A stretch of DNA of 64,000 nt from Rhodococcus sp. BP22 (GCF_014281965.1 NZ_JACFTB010000006.1:180113-244112), one strand, 5' to 3'; positions 56,107 through 64,000 are shown, numbered from the stretch's first letter. Made by a program: numbers and translations. The notes: generated by a model from the letters alone, not told the origin.

Positions 56107-56766
56107 CTACTCCTCGGCAGGAAGGCGTCGGGCAATCGGTAGATTCCACCGTCGCCACAGGGCGAGAACACGCAGCCCCGTCGCGGCAACGGTGCCGATG
56201 ACCAGGCCGAGATTCTCGGACCATCCGATTGCTTCGGTCACCGCAACCGCCGCCGAACCCAGCAGTGCCGGGACGGCATACAGATCTCGCCGAAGCAGCA
56301 GCGGAACCTCGTTGACCAGGACGTCTCGAATGACGCCGCCCGCCACAGCTGTCGTCACACCGATGAGACAGGCCGCGAGAGAGCTACCCCCGCTCTCCAA
56401 CGCAATCGTCGCACCCGTCGCCGCGAACAACCCCATACCGAACGCGTCGAAGAGCAGCACACCTTTCCAAACACGATCGATGACCGGATGCGCTACGAAC
56501 ACCAACAGCGATGTGATGAGCGCGACCGTAAGGTTGGGCCACCGATCCAGCGACGTCGGCGGGTGTATCCCGAGCAGTAGATCGCGGATGATGCCGCCAC
56601 CGACTCCCGTCGTGATTCCGACGACGCACACACCGAAGAGATCGAGGCGTTTACGAACACCGATCAGAGCGCCCGACGCCGCGAACGCCGCGATTCCCAC
56701 ATAACCCAACACATCCACGAGCACCCGGTAAGCGTCCCATGGCCGCATCCACCACTGCTGTGGCAC
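56107..56766 (-). CDS. TRIC-type (UPF0126) membrane channel
   Basis: 219 residues, about seven TM helices, with the twin glycine-rich repeats of trimeric intracellular cation channel family proteins: [22 protein letters not shown] and [21 protein letters not shown]. Prokaryotic TRIC homologues conduct K+ or other cations. It lies upstream of mprA on the same strand with a 55-bp gap holding the candidate MprA box, so the mprA promoter is probably separate. Confidence 0.9.
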   Translation of the reverse strand: MPQQWWMRPWDAYRVLVDVLGYVGIAAFAASGALIGVRKRLDLFGVCVVGITTGVGGGIIRDLLLGIHPPTSLDRWPNLTVALITSLLVFVAHPVIDRVWKGVLLFDAFGMGLFAATGATIALESGGSSLAACLIGVTTAVAGGVIRDVLVNEVPLLLRRDLYAVPALLGSAAVAVTEAIGWSENLGLVIGTVAATGLRVLALWRRWNLPIARRLPAEE

Positions 56767-56810
56767 GCTGAGTTCATTCGAGGAGCGCCACAGGAAAGGT
56801 TGGGTTCACG

Positions 56811-57827
56811 TTGCCGATCGTCGACAACGCCGTGTACGTCGACGGCAAAAGGACAGCCAATCCAGCCAGTCTCGACATCACCTACGAGGTGATGCGAGAA
56901 CGCAATGGGATGGCCTGGATCGGTATGTACCGCCCGGGCGTCGACGAAATAGACTCCATCGCAGACGAATTCAGCCTCCACCGCCTGGCAGTCGAGGATG
57001 CCATCGCCGCACACCAGCGTCCGAAACTCGAACGGTACGACGACCAACTATTCGTCGTACTTCGACCAGCTCGATACATCGACGAGACCGAGAAGGTCGA
57101 ATTCGGCGAGCTCCACATCTTCCTGGGCCCAGACTTCGTCATCACCATCAGACACGCTGAATCACCGGACCTCAAAGTGGTGCGCGAACGACTAGAGAAG
57201 ACACCCGCCCTGCTCCGCCAAGGTACCGAGGCTGTGCTCTACGCCATCCTCGACCAAGTCGTCGACGAGTACGAACCCGTGGTCGAAGGACTCCAGATCG
57301 ACATCGACCAAATCGAGGACCAACTGTTCTCGAGAGACGAATCGGTGTCCCGACGCATCTACACCCTCTCCCGTGAGGTCACCGAGTTCCAACGCGCAAC
57401 CGGGCCGCTGGTGACGATGATCGAGCACCTCGCAAAAGGTTCGGACAAGTATCACGTCGACATCGAACTCCAACGCAACCTGCGTGACGTGCTCGACCAC
57501 TGCGTTCGGATCGCCGAACGCGTCGAAACATTCCGGTCGAACCTACAGAACGCACTCTCGGTCAATTCGACGATGGTCGCCCAGCAGCAGAACGATGAAA
57601 TTCGCGCCATGACGCAAGTCAGCCTGGAACAAAACGAGCAAGTAAAGAAGATCTCGTCGTGGGGCGCCATTCTATTCGCGCCATCACTGATCGCCGCGAT
57701 CTACGGAATGAACTTCGAGGTCATGCCAGAACTGAGCGTGCACATCGGATACCCGCTTGCACTGCTGGCGATGGTTCTCTGCTCGAGCGCACTGTATGTG
57801 ACCTTCAAGCGACAGAAGTGGCTATAG
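56811..57827 (+). CDS. corA: CorA-family magnesium/cobalt transporter
   Basis: A large cytoplasmic N-terminal domain (HRLAVEDAIAAHQRPKLERY, LFVVLRPARYID) is followed by the long stalk helix and two C-terminal TM helices. The signature YGMN is at about residues 298-301 (AIYGMNFEVMPEL). The protein ends with a basic tail KRQKWL. Length 338. The TTG start at 56811 has AGGAAAGG about 10 bp upstream. Transports Mg2+ or related divalents through a pentamer. Divergent from the TRIC gene by 44 bp. Confidence 0.95.
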   Translation: MPIVDNAVYVDGKRTANPASLDITYEVMRERNGMAWIGMYRPGVDEIDSIADEFSLHRLAVEDAIAAHQRPKLERYDDQLFVVLRPARYIDETEKVEFGELHIFLGPDFVITIRHAESPDLKVVRERLEKTPALLRQGTEAVLYAILDQVVDEYEPVVEGLQIDIDQIEDQLFSRDESVSRRIYTLSREVTEFQRATGPLVTMIEHLAKGSDKYHVDIELQRNLRDVLDHCVRIAERVETFRSNLQNALSVNSTMVAQQQNDEIRAMTQVSLEQNEQVKKISSWGAILFAPSLIAAIYGMNFEVMPELSVHIGYPLALLAMVLCSSALYVTFKRQKWL

Positions 57828-57912
57828 CTCTCTTTCAGAAGCTGAAGCGCCCCACCTGCCTTATCGACCGTCGCTCGAGCCATCTGTAGCAACGACCTTT
57901 GGAGTCCGCCGC

Positions 57913-58785
57913 CTAGTTCAACTGGATGTCGAGGCCGGCAATCTCAGCGAATGCTTCGAGCTGCTCCAGGTAGTGGGTAAGCGATTCGTGCCGGACCGTC
58001 AGGTTGATCCGGGTCGCTCCGGCCGTCTCTGCGGTGGCGATAACCTCGGTTACCAGGCCTGGCTCGCCGGTCGGGTCCAGGGCTTTGCCCGGGGAGAAGA
58101 CGACATCGAAACCCTCTGGCAGATCGTGCCGGTCGAGCATCCGCCGCATCAGTTCCGGGGTCGGTCCACGGAAGGCCTGCGGCGCCGGGGCCCAACCGTC
58201 GGCGAGGGTCACCGCTCTGCGCAAGGCGCGCTCGCTGTGTCCACCGATCCACATCGGTACCCGAGTCTGGGCGGCGTGCGGGTCGACCACCATGTCCTGG
58301 AACGAGTAGTAAGGACCGTCGTACGACACCTTTCTGCCGGACAACGCTGCCCGAAGTGCCCGGAGGGCGTCGTCGGCCCGCGGCCCGCGGTCGTCGAAGG
58401 GGACTCCGAGCATGTCGAATTCCTCTTTCAAATTCCCCACTCCGAACGCGAGGATCAGTCGCCCATCGCTGAGATGGTCGAGTGTCCCGTACCGCTTGGC
58501 GATCTCCAACGGGTGGTAGAAGGGCAAAACCAACACGTACGGCATGAACCGGAGACGGCGCGTTTGCCCCGCAAGAAACGAGAATGTCGCCAGGGGGTCG
58601 TAGAAACGTTCGCCGCGCGGGAGCCCAGGCGGTACGGCCACATGGTCACCACACGTCATGTACTCGTACCCGAGTCGATCGGCGGCCTGAGCTACCCGGA
58701 CGAGCTCGGCAGTACCGGCTGCAGCCTCCCATGCGGGACGATGACCTGCCAACGCCACGATCGGCGAGCTGATTCCTACCTTCAT
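57913..58785 (-). CDS. LLM-class (probably F420-dependent) oxidoreductase
   Basis: A luciferase-like TIM-barrel enzyme: VRVAQAADRLGYEYMTCGDHVAV, LATFSFLAGQTRRLRFMPYVLVLPFYHPLEIAKRYGTLDHLSDGR and GVGNLKEEFDMLGVPFDDRG. Such sequences in actinobacteria usually use F420. The ATG at 58785 overlaps the stop of the SnoaL-like gene by four bases (ATGA), fixing the start and 290 residues. Substrate unknown; with the SnoaL-like and NmrA-like neighbours it may be part of a catabolic or secondary-metabolite pathway. Confidence 0.9.
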   Translation of the reverse strand: MKVGISSPIVALAGHRPAWEAAAGTAELVRVAQAADRLGYEYMTCGDHVAVPPGLPRGERFYDPLATFSFLAGQTRRLRFMPYVLVLPFYHPLEIAKRYGTLDHLSDGRLILAFGVGNLKEEFDMLGVPFDDRGPRADDALRALRAALSGRKVSYDGPYYSFQDMVVDPHAAQTRVPMWIGGHSERALRRAVTLADGWAPAPQAFRGPTPELMRRMLDRHDLPEGFDVVFSPGKALDPTGEPGLVTEVIATAETAGATRINLTVRHESLTHYLEQLEAFAEIAGLDIQLN

Positions 58786-59312
58786 CCCTGTGCCTCCGTT
58801 ACTTGTAGCGTTCGCTGTAGTCGAAATAACGGGTCGTCCCCGTCCCTGCTTCCAGAAGGCCCCGCACCCTCTTTGGGCATCAGCCGGCCGGCGTCCGAAC
58901 GGGTCCATTCCCGCACAGCCCACCGCTCGGTGATCGCCCACCGCCCGTCTCGCCAAGTGAAGTGATCGATGAATCGCACGCCGCTGGTGAAATTCACCCG
59001 GGAATCGTCGGCAGGTTCGCCCCAGTGAACCGACGTCCCATACGTCTCGCTGATCGCACTATCGCCGAGCAGTTCAACCAGATGATTGCCGAGGATGTGC
59101 ATCGTGCCACCGCGCCGAGCCCTCAACTTGGGTTCGACCCACGCGATGTAATCCTCACGCGTGCCCTCGAAGCCGGTGTGGTGGTCGATGGCGTCCACGT
59201 GGTAGGCAGACCGAACGAGATCGAAATCCAACCGGTCGATCCCGCGGCAGTACCGCAACACGACATCGTGGATCTGTTGGCGATCGGACCACTCGCTACG
59301 TTGAACACTCAT
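58782..59312 (-). CDS. SnoaL/NTF2-like protein
   Basis: 176 residues with the SnoaL-4-like start RQQIHDVVLRYCRGIDRLDFDLVRSAYHVDAIDHHTGF and GTMHILGNHLVELLGDSAISETYGTSVHW. This cone-fold family includes cyclases, dehydratases and ligand-binding proteins. It is translationally coupled to the LLM gene (ATGA overlap). Likely role: dehydratase or isomerase acting on the same substrate, by inference. Confidence 0.88.
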   Translation of the reverse strand: MSVQRSEWSDRQQIHDVVLRYCRGIDRLDFDLVRSAYHVDAIDHHTGFEGTREDYIAWVEPKLRARRGGTMHILGNHLVELLGDSAISETYGTSVHWGEPADDSRVNFTSGVRFIDHFTWRDGRWAITERWAVREWTRSDAGRLMPKEGAGPSGSRDGDDPLFRLQRTLQVTEAQG

Positions 59313-59588
59313 ACTGACCGACGGTAGCGAAGACTGAACCGTCCATTACCGCGAATCCCGCTGTGTGGGAACTCACCGACAAAAAATGGGTTCCATTGGC
59401 CACCTTCGATTTTGGGCTAGGACTGGCCTCGATCCCATGTTCCGCTCGGCGCGCATGGATGTTTCGGCCGGAGATGCGTTCGATGACTGCGTTGCCCTGC
59501 CCTACAACGGATCCAGCGGAGGAAGATCCCGTGCATGGTCGTCGGCGACGGGAACCCCACTGGTAGCTTCCGCCGCTCGATACCACCC

Positions 59589-60059
59589 CTATCTCACTCT
59601 CTTGGGGGACCGAACGTCGATCATGTCGACGCAGATTTCGCGTCGCACAAGATACCACTTTTCGTCGAATTTTCGATAGCTATCGCTATAATGCAGATGC
59701 CAAATCAAATCGGTATGTTCAGACCCTTTTCGCAGGACATGATGCGCGACGCATTTGATTCTCCCGCTTGCATATTCGGGGCTAACACCCGGTTCGAATA
59801 CCTGCCCGACCAGTTCGTGGAACGTCAACTCGAAGTCCCTCAGGCGAGACAACTCACTCTCGATACCAGCCCTTCCGGAAATCCTCGTTACCGGCGCTAT
59901 ATTACTGGGAAGATCAGGGACGATTAGCTCGCCATCCTCCGTAAACAGGTTTGCTACGTCGGAGAAAGATCCGCTGTCCACAAGTGAAGCGTATCGATTG
60001 ACCAGGTCGGACAAAGCGATGTAATCGACTATTTCTATAGTAATTTCGATCAATCCCAT
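59589..60059 (-). CDS. SnoaL/NTF2-like protein (AT-richer)
   Basis: 156 residues: IALSDLVNRYASLVDSGSFSDVANLFTEDGELIVPD and SGRIKCVAHHVLRKG match the SnoaL-like fold, clearly distant from the protein at 58782-59312. The DNA is visibly more AT-rich than the flanking genes, suggesting recent acquisition. A 276-bp gap with no supported gene separates it from the previous SnoaL gene. It is 37 bp downstream of the NmrA-like SDR gene on the same strand and may be co-transcribed with it. Confidence 0.85.
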   Translation of the reverse strand: MGLIEITIEIVDYIALSDLVNRYASLVDSGSFSDVANLFTEDGELIVPDLPSNIAPVTRISGRAGIESELSRLRDFELTFHELVGQVFEPGVSPEYASGRIKCVAHHVLRKGSEHTDLIWHLHYSDSYRKFDEKWYLVRREICVDMIDVRSPKRVR

Positions 60060-60096
60060 TCTTCAAAAGTAAAGATCCGTATGTCTACTTCCGCAG

Positions 60097-61005
60097 TCAG
60101 CCTCGAGCTTTGGTGGCCGCGACCAGTTCGCTGATCACCCGTTCGACATCGCCCTGGGTGTAGCCCAGGGCCGCAGTCTCGGCGACGTCCGTCTCGTAGG
60201 AAATGGTGTGGCCGCGGCCCTGCACAATGAACGCGTCAGGCAGCAGAGGATGCTCCTCATCCCGCTCCTCGAGCTGGATCTTGCTGCCTGCGGCATCGAA
60301 GATCGTCTGAAAGTATTCGCGGAATGTCAGATTTGCATCGCCAATCAGATAGGCCTTCGATTCTCCGCTCTGGAGTGCCCCGCGTACGGCTTCCGCGAGG
60401 GACCGTGCGGACATGTAGTTGGTTCCGCCAGCGGGGGCGAAGTTGGGGATGTCCGGCAAATTACCTGCACCCCAGGCCAGAACCTTGCCTAAACCTGACA
60501 TGGTGCCCCCGGGATTGGCTCCGAGTATCGACGGTGGATTGAGCGTCGTCACAGTGAAGTCCGCATCTGCGAGTGCACGAGCGCCCTCGTCGGCAAGGCA
60601 CCTGGCTCGAACGTATTCGTTGGTTTCGACCAGCTTCGGGAGCACCTGGTGGTAGTAGCTGCCGATCTGGACGACGCGGCGGACGCCAGCTTCCTTGGCG
60701 AGCGCGACAAACCGGGGCACGCCGCCGCTCTGCGTCTTCTCCCAGAAGTCGACGGTGTCCACGCCCCGGGGAATGTGCCTGATGTCGCTACCGGCCGCGA
60801 AGACCACAGCCTCGAATGGGGCGAGGTCCCGCGCCGAGAAGGTGCCTGCGCTGTAGTCACCGAGCACTACTGGGAACTCGAATGCGAGGGAACCCGGCTT
60901 CGGCGCAGTGCGCGCGGCCACCGAGACATCGTTCCCCTCCTCACGCAGAACTGCGGCGATGTGAGTGCCGATCATGCCCGTGCCGCCGACAACCAACGTC
61001 TTCAT
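60097..61005 (-). CDS. NmrA-like NAD(P)-binding SDR
   Basis: 302 residues. The Rossmann start MKTLVVGGTGMIGTHIAAVL is clear, followed by FEAVVFAAGSDIRHIPRGVD, VVQIGSYYHQVLP and TVTTLNPPSILG. It resembles the extended/atypical SDR or NmrA group. ATG at 61005 is chosen; the frame upstream to 61074 has poor composition. Substrate unknown; it probably acts with the downstream SnoaL-like protein. Confidence 0.88.
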   Translation of the reverse strand: MKTLVVGGTGMIGTHIAAVLREEGNDVSVAARTAPKPGSLAFEFPVVLGDYSAGTFSARDLAPFEAVVFAAGSDIRHIPRGVDTVDFWEKTQSGGVPRFVALAKEAGVRRVVQIGSYYHQVLPKLVETNEYVRARCLADEGARALADADFTVTTLNPPSILGANPGGTMSGLGKVLAWGAGNLPDIPNFAPAGGTNYMSARSLAEAVRGALQSGESKAYLIGDANLTFREYFQTIFDAAGSKIQLEERDEEHPLLPDAFIVQGRGHTISYETDVAETAALGYTQGDVERVISELVAATKARG

Positions 61006-61517
61006 TTCGCTCCCTATTTCTCGACCCGGTATTCGGGACTCCAAAACGCGATGCCACCAACAATGTCTGCCCAAGAGCCTGACTACCTCACGAAAGCAGT
61101 GTGATCTGTTCCGATGGCCCTCCTAGGTCCACCGGCTCTCTCCGTGTGTCGTCGGCAAACCACCATCGATAGCTGGTTTCCGAGAAAATAGCGCGACCCT
61201 TCCCTCTCGAACCAAGCATGACTGAGCGAGAAACATTGGCCGACTCCCGTTGAGCGGGACAGCAACTCTTGGACCGCGCTAGCATTCGCTAGAAATACGC
61301 GTCTGTTTCTTATTCCTGCCCCGCAATGCTCAAAGTCTGCGGTGACGAAATCAATTCACGCCCTCACCCAATTTTCTGCTCGGCTTGTTGTAGGAAGTGG
61401 CTGAACACCAACAGATCACGGAAGTCGAATATCACCCTGACGAACCTGCAGCGAGACGGAACCAAAATCACTGTCGGTGCGTCTAACCTATCGACGAGTC
61501 CAACGGATAGGGGTCCG
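61006..61517. other. 512-bp region without a supported gene, ending in a duplicated upstream block
   Basis: No ORF here is convincing. The left part should contain the promoter of the NmrA-like gene. The last 135 bp (61383-61517) are repeated almost exactly before the second lipoprotein gene (62472-62606), with six differences. In the second copy one frame stays open across part of this block, but the first copy has a TAG in it, so coding is unlikely. TAACCT at about 61484 could be a promoter -10. Confidence 0.55.
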
Positions 61518-62054
61518 ATGCAGCGCCGATGGCCGGCAGTTCTGGCAGTAGCCGCTGTGTTGTGCGCCTGCGGCCAACCCGTCGACGGAGTCGCGATCGC
61601 AGGAGTACCAGGGATCGCCGAGCAATTCGATCCGTGCAGCATCCCCGACGACGCCATCGCGGCGACGGGGTTGGATCCGCAGATCCGCGACATCGGCTGG
61701 GGTAACGATGTGAGCCAGAAAGAATGGACGCGGTGTGTTTGGCAGAGCCCGGACGAGGACACCCGATATTCCTTCATTGTTCTTTTCTCGGTCCGCTACA
61801 CCGTCAGCGACATCCGCCTCAACACGTCTTTCTCCGACTTTATGAATCTTACATTTGGCGCACGGGAAGGCGTACAGCACCACTACCGCAATTACACTCC
61901 CCTGGAAAGGTGTGGGATTTCTTTCGACACTATCGATGGTGTAGCAGAAGTATCGGTCAACAATGAGGGACCACAAGCTTCGGCGGTAGACCCCTGTGAG
62001 GTAGCTGTCCGCCTCGTCACCGAATTAGAGAAATATTTTCCACAACCAGCTTGA
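61518..62054 (+). CDS. DUF3558-like lipoprotein, copy A
   Basis: 178 residues. The signal peptide MQRRWPAVLAVAAVLCAC has a probable lipidated Cys18 (lipobox LCAC). The mature part has the DUF3558-like QFDPCSIPDDAIAATGL and four further cysteines (DPCSI, TRCVW, ERCGI, DPCEV) that suggest two disulfides. DUF3558 lipoproteins are common in mycolata and of unknown function. ATG 61518 follows AGGGG by few bases. It is paired with the helical gene 15 bp downstream. Confidence 0.82.
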   Translation: MQRRWPAVLAVAAVLCACGQPVDGVAIAGVPGIAEQFDPCSIPDDAIAATGLDPQIRDIGWGNDVSQKEWTRCVWQSPDEDTRYSFIVLFSVRYTVSDIRLNTSFSDFMNLTFGAREGVQHHYRNYTPLERCGISFDTIDGVAEVSVNNEGPQASAVDPCEVAVRLVTELEKYFPQPA

Positions 62055-62069
62055 ATATGAGGGGGAACT

Positions 62070-62447
62070 ATGGCTGCCGAAACACTGATCGAATACTGGA
62101 CGAATCTCGCAACTGCCGCAGACGAAGGGCAACTATTTTTGGATCCGCGTGCTGCAATGGACTGTGACAAAGCCTGCGCCGTGTACATCGAGAACCTAGT
62201 CGAAAATAGGCGGCGGGCAATGAACCTTGCCGATGTCCGAGGAATGGGCAGTTTCGAGTCAGGGATTGCACTGGCGCGAAAATTTTCACTCAAAGCTGAC
62301 GGTGGCACCAACAACCTGGTAGACGTCCTCCAAAGCCACATCGACGTCGTCACTGCGATGCAAACCGTTTTCCGGAAGTTCTTCGACGCAACCGAAACTA
62401 CCGACCAAGACAATGGCAGCCTCATCGGTCAGGAAGGCCCGAGGTAG
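62070..62447 (+). CDS. Helical small protein paired with the lipoprotein, copy A
   Basis: 125 residues, no signal peptide: IEYWTNLATAADEGQLFLDP, then CDKACAVYIENL, GMGSFESGIALARKFSLKA and LQSHIDVVTAMQTVFRKFF. Predicted almost all alpha-helical, size and layout reminiscent of ESX/WXG100-type secreted helical proteins, but it lacks a clear WxG and is longer. Good ribosome site GAGGGGG upstream. It may be a type VII secretion substrate or a partner of the lipoprotein; unproven. Confidence 0.75.
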   Translation: MAAETLIEYWTNLATAADEGQLFLDPRAAMDCDKACAVYIENLVENRRRAMNLADVRGMGSFESGIALARKFSLKADGGTNNLVDVLQSHIDVVTAMQTVFRKFFDATETTDQDNGSLIGQEGPR

Positions 62448-62606
62448 AGGACAAAGATTTCTCAGTATCGAGCTTGTTGCAGGAAGTGGCTGAACACCAA
62501 CAGATCACGGAAGTCGAGTATCACCCTGGCGTACCTGCAGCGAGACGGAACCAAAATCCCTGTCGGTGCGTCTAACCTATCGACTAGTCCAACGGATAGG
62601 GGTCCG

Positions 62607-63143
62607 ATGCAGCGCCGATGGCCAGCAGTTCTGGCAGTAGCCACGATGTTGTGCGCCTGTGCCCAGCCTGTAAACGGCGTAGCTATCGCAGGATTCCCAG
62701 GGATCACCGAGCAATTCGAGCCCTGCAGTATCCCCGACTCCGCCATCGTGGCCACGGGGTTGGACTTGGAGAAGACGGAAGTCGGATGGGGCGAAGGAAT
62801 CAGTGTCCGCGAGTGGACCCGCTGCACCTGGTCCGGACCTGAAAGTGACGCTTGGTACTACTTCAGCATCTTGTTTTCCTTGCAGTATTCACTCGATGAT
62901 GCCCGCCGCAATCCGAACTATTTGAATATCGAGGACGTCGATATCGGTAGCCGAAAAGCTATTCAATTCCGATTCAACGGAGTGGATCAGGGTGACGGGT
63001 GTGACGCGGCCATCGATACGAACGAGGGGCTTGTTCGGCTTTCCGTCTCCACCATGGGAGGTCTGACACCACATTCCGACCCGTGTCCAATACTCCTGAG
63101 ACACGCGGCCGATATAGAGAGCTACCTCCCCGCACCAGCCTGA
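62607..63143 (+). CDS. DUF3558-like lipoprotein, copy B
   Basis: 178 residues, same length as copy A. The signal region MQRRWPAVLAVATMLCAC is nearly identical to copy A, and all four mature cysteines are kept (EPCSI, TRCTW, DGCDA, DPCPI). From about residue 60 the sequence diverges strongly, including surface segments (SDAWYYFSILFSLQYSLDD against TRYSFIVLFSVRYTVSD). Divergent mature parts with conserved expression signals suggest related but distinct binding roles. Confidence 0.82.
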   Translation: MQRRWPAVLAVATMLCACAQPVNGVAIAGFPGITEQFEPCSIPDSAIVATGLDLEKTEVGWGEGISVREWTRCTWSGPESDAWYYFSILFSLQYSLDDARRNPNYLNIEDVDIGSRKAIQFRFNGVDQGDGCDAAIDTNEGLVRLSVSTMGGLTPHSDPCPILLRHAADIESYLPAPA

Positions 63144-63158
63144 CTGCAAAGGACCATA

Positions 63159-63536
63159 ATGGCGATCGATTCACCACTTCAGCACTGGAGCGACCTGGCA
63201 ACCGCCGCCGATGCAGGGCAACTTTTTCTCGAACCAACTGCTGCCCGAGAGTGCAATCAAGCATGCGAGGAATATCTGTCCATTCTCAGGGTCCAGAAAC
63301 AAAAGGCGGTTGCTCTAGGGGATGTTCGAGGAATGGGAGAATTCCCCTCAGGCATTGCACTGGCCAAGAAATTTTCATTGAAGGCCGTCGGCGGTGAAAA
63401 TAATTTGGCAGACGTCCTCCAAAGCCACATCGACGTCGTGATGGCAATGCAAGCCGTGTTCCGGAAGTTCTTCGACGCAACTGCTGATGTCGATGACTCG
63501 AACGCCGCCGTAATCGGCCAAGACGGGCCCAAATAG
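63159..63536 (+). CDS. Helical small protein paired with the lipoprotein, copy B
   Basis: 125 residues, identical length to copy A: LQHWSDLATAADAGQLFLEP, CNQACEEYLSIL, GMGEFPSGIALAKKFSLKA and LQSHIDVVMAMQAVFRKFF. Both conserved Cys (DCDKAC / ECNQAC) are retained. Ribosome site AAAGGA. The C-terminal third contains long stretches of identical DNA to copy A. Function unknown. Confidence 0.75.
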   Translation: MAIDSPLQHWSDLATAADAGQLFLEPTAARECNQACEEYLSILRVQKQKAVALGDVRGMGEFPSGIALAKKFSLKAVGGENNLADVLQSHIDVVMAMQAVFRKFFDATADVDDSNAAVIGQDGPK

Positions 63537-63557
63537 CCGACCGACCACCCAAGCCCG

Positions 63558-63995
63558 TTACGACACCTCGGTCAGCCGAACGTTCCCGTTGTCGTCGATG
63601 CTCCAGCCTGGGTTGTGGCAGATTTCCCAGATCAACCCGTTGGGGTCTGCGAAGTGTCCGTGGTATCCGCCGAAATCGGCGCGGCGCGGCGACTTGATGA
63701 GCGTCGCACCGGCTTCCAACGCTGATTGGACAACTGCGTCGACCGCCTCGGGATTGTCGACATTGTGAGAGAGCGTCAGACCGCTCACCGACGCTGGGCC
63801 ATCGCTGTGCCCCATGTCTTCTACGAATTTTTGGGCGTCGAACAGTCCTAGTACCAACCCGGGTGCGGTTTGGAAGAAGATGATGTCGCCCGGTACGTCC
63901 AGCAGAGGCGTCCACCCGAGCCCGTCGCAATAGAACGTGCGTGCAGCGTCGAGGTCGGGAGTTGCGAGGGTCAGGAAGTGAATTCGCTGGTCCAT
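63558..63995 (-). CDS. VOC-family (glyoxalase/bleomycin-resistance fold) protein
   Basis: 145 residues with the paired beta-alpha-beta-beta-beta modules: IHFLTLATPDLDAARTFYCDGLGW, IIFFQTAPGLVLGLFD, and FGGYHGHFADPNGLIWEICHNP with the metal-ligand-like HGHFADPNG and terminal Glu in WEICH. VOC proteins include glyoxalases, dioxygenases and drug-binding resistance proteins; which one is unclear. Convergent with the duplicated module. Start ATG 63995, close to the window end. Confidence 0.9.
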   Translation of the reverse strand: MDQRIHFLTLATPDLDAARTFYCDGLGWTPLLDVPGDIIFFQTAPGLVLGLFDAQKFVEDMGHSDGPASVSGLTLSHNVDNPEAVDAVVQSALEAGATLIKSPRRADFGGYHGHFADPNGLIWEICHNPGWSIDDNGNVRLTEVS

Positions 63996-64000
63996 ACCCT

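Larger units (their letters stand above)
61383..62447 (+). repeat. Duplicated two-gene module, copy A
   Basis: This 1,065-bp unit (upstream block, lipoprotein gene, 15-bp gap, helical-protein gene) is repeated as 62472-63536 at a constant offset of 1,089 bp, with no net insertion or deletion between start codons, stop codons or gap. Identity is highest in the 135-bp upstream block (129/135) and in patches of the second gene, lowest in the middle of the lipoprotein gene. Confidence 0.9.
62472..63536 (+). repeat. Duplicated two-gene module, copy B
   Basis: Second copy of the unit described at 61383-62447, starting 24 bp after copy A ends. The boundaries are abrupt. No transposase or target-site repeats are seen, so simple tandem duplication is the likely origin. 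Confidence 0.9.

Noticed and set aside
59296..59658. 120-residue minus-strand ORF between the SnoaL genes
   Set aside because: It overlaps both neighbours, is Arg/Ser-rich without motif or ribosome site, and is likely spurious.
61083..61265. 60-residue minus-strand ORF upstream of the NmrA-like gene
   Set aside because: No family resemblance or ribosome site; better explained as promoter region.
61364..61777. Minus-strand ORF spanning the duplicated upstream block and the lipoprotein start
   Set aside because: It is antisense to a clear signal peptide and lipobox and has no independent start signal.

Overview
The window looks like a chromosomal segment of a mycolic-acid actinomycete, most probably a Rhodococcus or close Nocardiaceae relative. 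The evidence is the high GC content, GTG and TTG starts, MspA-type porins, an RpfB resuscitation factor, Pmt-type protein mannosylation, a WS/DGAT acyltransferase, DUF3558 lipoproteins and the ergothioneine pathway. From memory, the gene order follows the Mycobacterium tuberculosis Rv1019-to-Rv0981 block (TetR, tRNA-Gln, glmU, prs, rplY, pth, pks16-like, ispE, rsmA, rpfB, tatD, metG, rsmI, pmt, arcA, glpR, rimJ, moeA/glp, galU, 5-FCL, fmdB, mscL, moaB2, pepD, mprB, mprA). Lineage-specific insertions break up that order.

Layout. 1-4.7 kb: two TetR regulators (the first cut by the window edge), tRNA-Gln, then glmU-prs for UDP-GlcNAc and PRPP supply. 4.8-11.2 kb: a SOUL protein and a complete ergothioneine locus, egtABCD on the minus strand with egtE divergent. 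11.3-26.4 kb: translation and housekeeping genes (rplY, pth, prfC, rsmA, metG) with an acyl-activating enzyme, an ABC-F ATPase, ispE, a WYL regulator, rpfB and tatD. 26.4-30.1 kb: a lipid cassette (WS/DGAT acyltransferase against a divergent esterase, SRPBCC protein and TetR). 30.1-40.1 kb: rsmI, pmt and accessory redox or regulatory genes (DoxX, GntR, SDRs, ArsC-like, arcA, a sulfite-oxidase-like protein with a flavin reductase, an ArpA-like TetR, two stand-alone effector-binding domains). 40.3-46.3 kb: tRNA-Ala, the cell-division pair glpR/glp with rimJ between them, galU, folate cyclo-ligase, fmdB and an orphan SAF protein. 46.3-51.7 kb: three MspA-like porins around mscL plus small exported proteins. 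51.7-57.8 kb: the envelope-stress unit mprA-mprB-pepD-moaB2, a TRIC-type channel and CorA. 57.9-64 kb: an accessory end with an F420-type LLM oxidoreductase, SnoaL-like proteins, an NmrA-like SDR, a duplicated two-gene lipoprotein/helical-protein module and a VOC protein.

Main points. (1) A 1,065-bp module (DUF3558-type lipoprotein plus a 125-residue helical protein) is present twice in tandem with no net indel. The 135 bp upstream of the two copies match at 129 positions, while the middle of the lipoproteins has diverged strongly. (2) The same direct repeat, TCTCAG-N5-TCTCAG on the minus strand, lies upstream of both mprA and pepD and is a good candidate MprA operator. GTNACC direct repeats resembling MtrA sites lie upstream of rpfB and, beside the TCTCAG pair, upstream of pepD. 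(3) Porins, mechanosensitive channel, envelope protease, two-component system and cell-wall hydrolase are linked in one region, which suggests an envelope homeostasis neighbourhood.

All calls come from reading the sequence. No database search was run, and family names rest on recognised motifs and remembered synteny.
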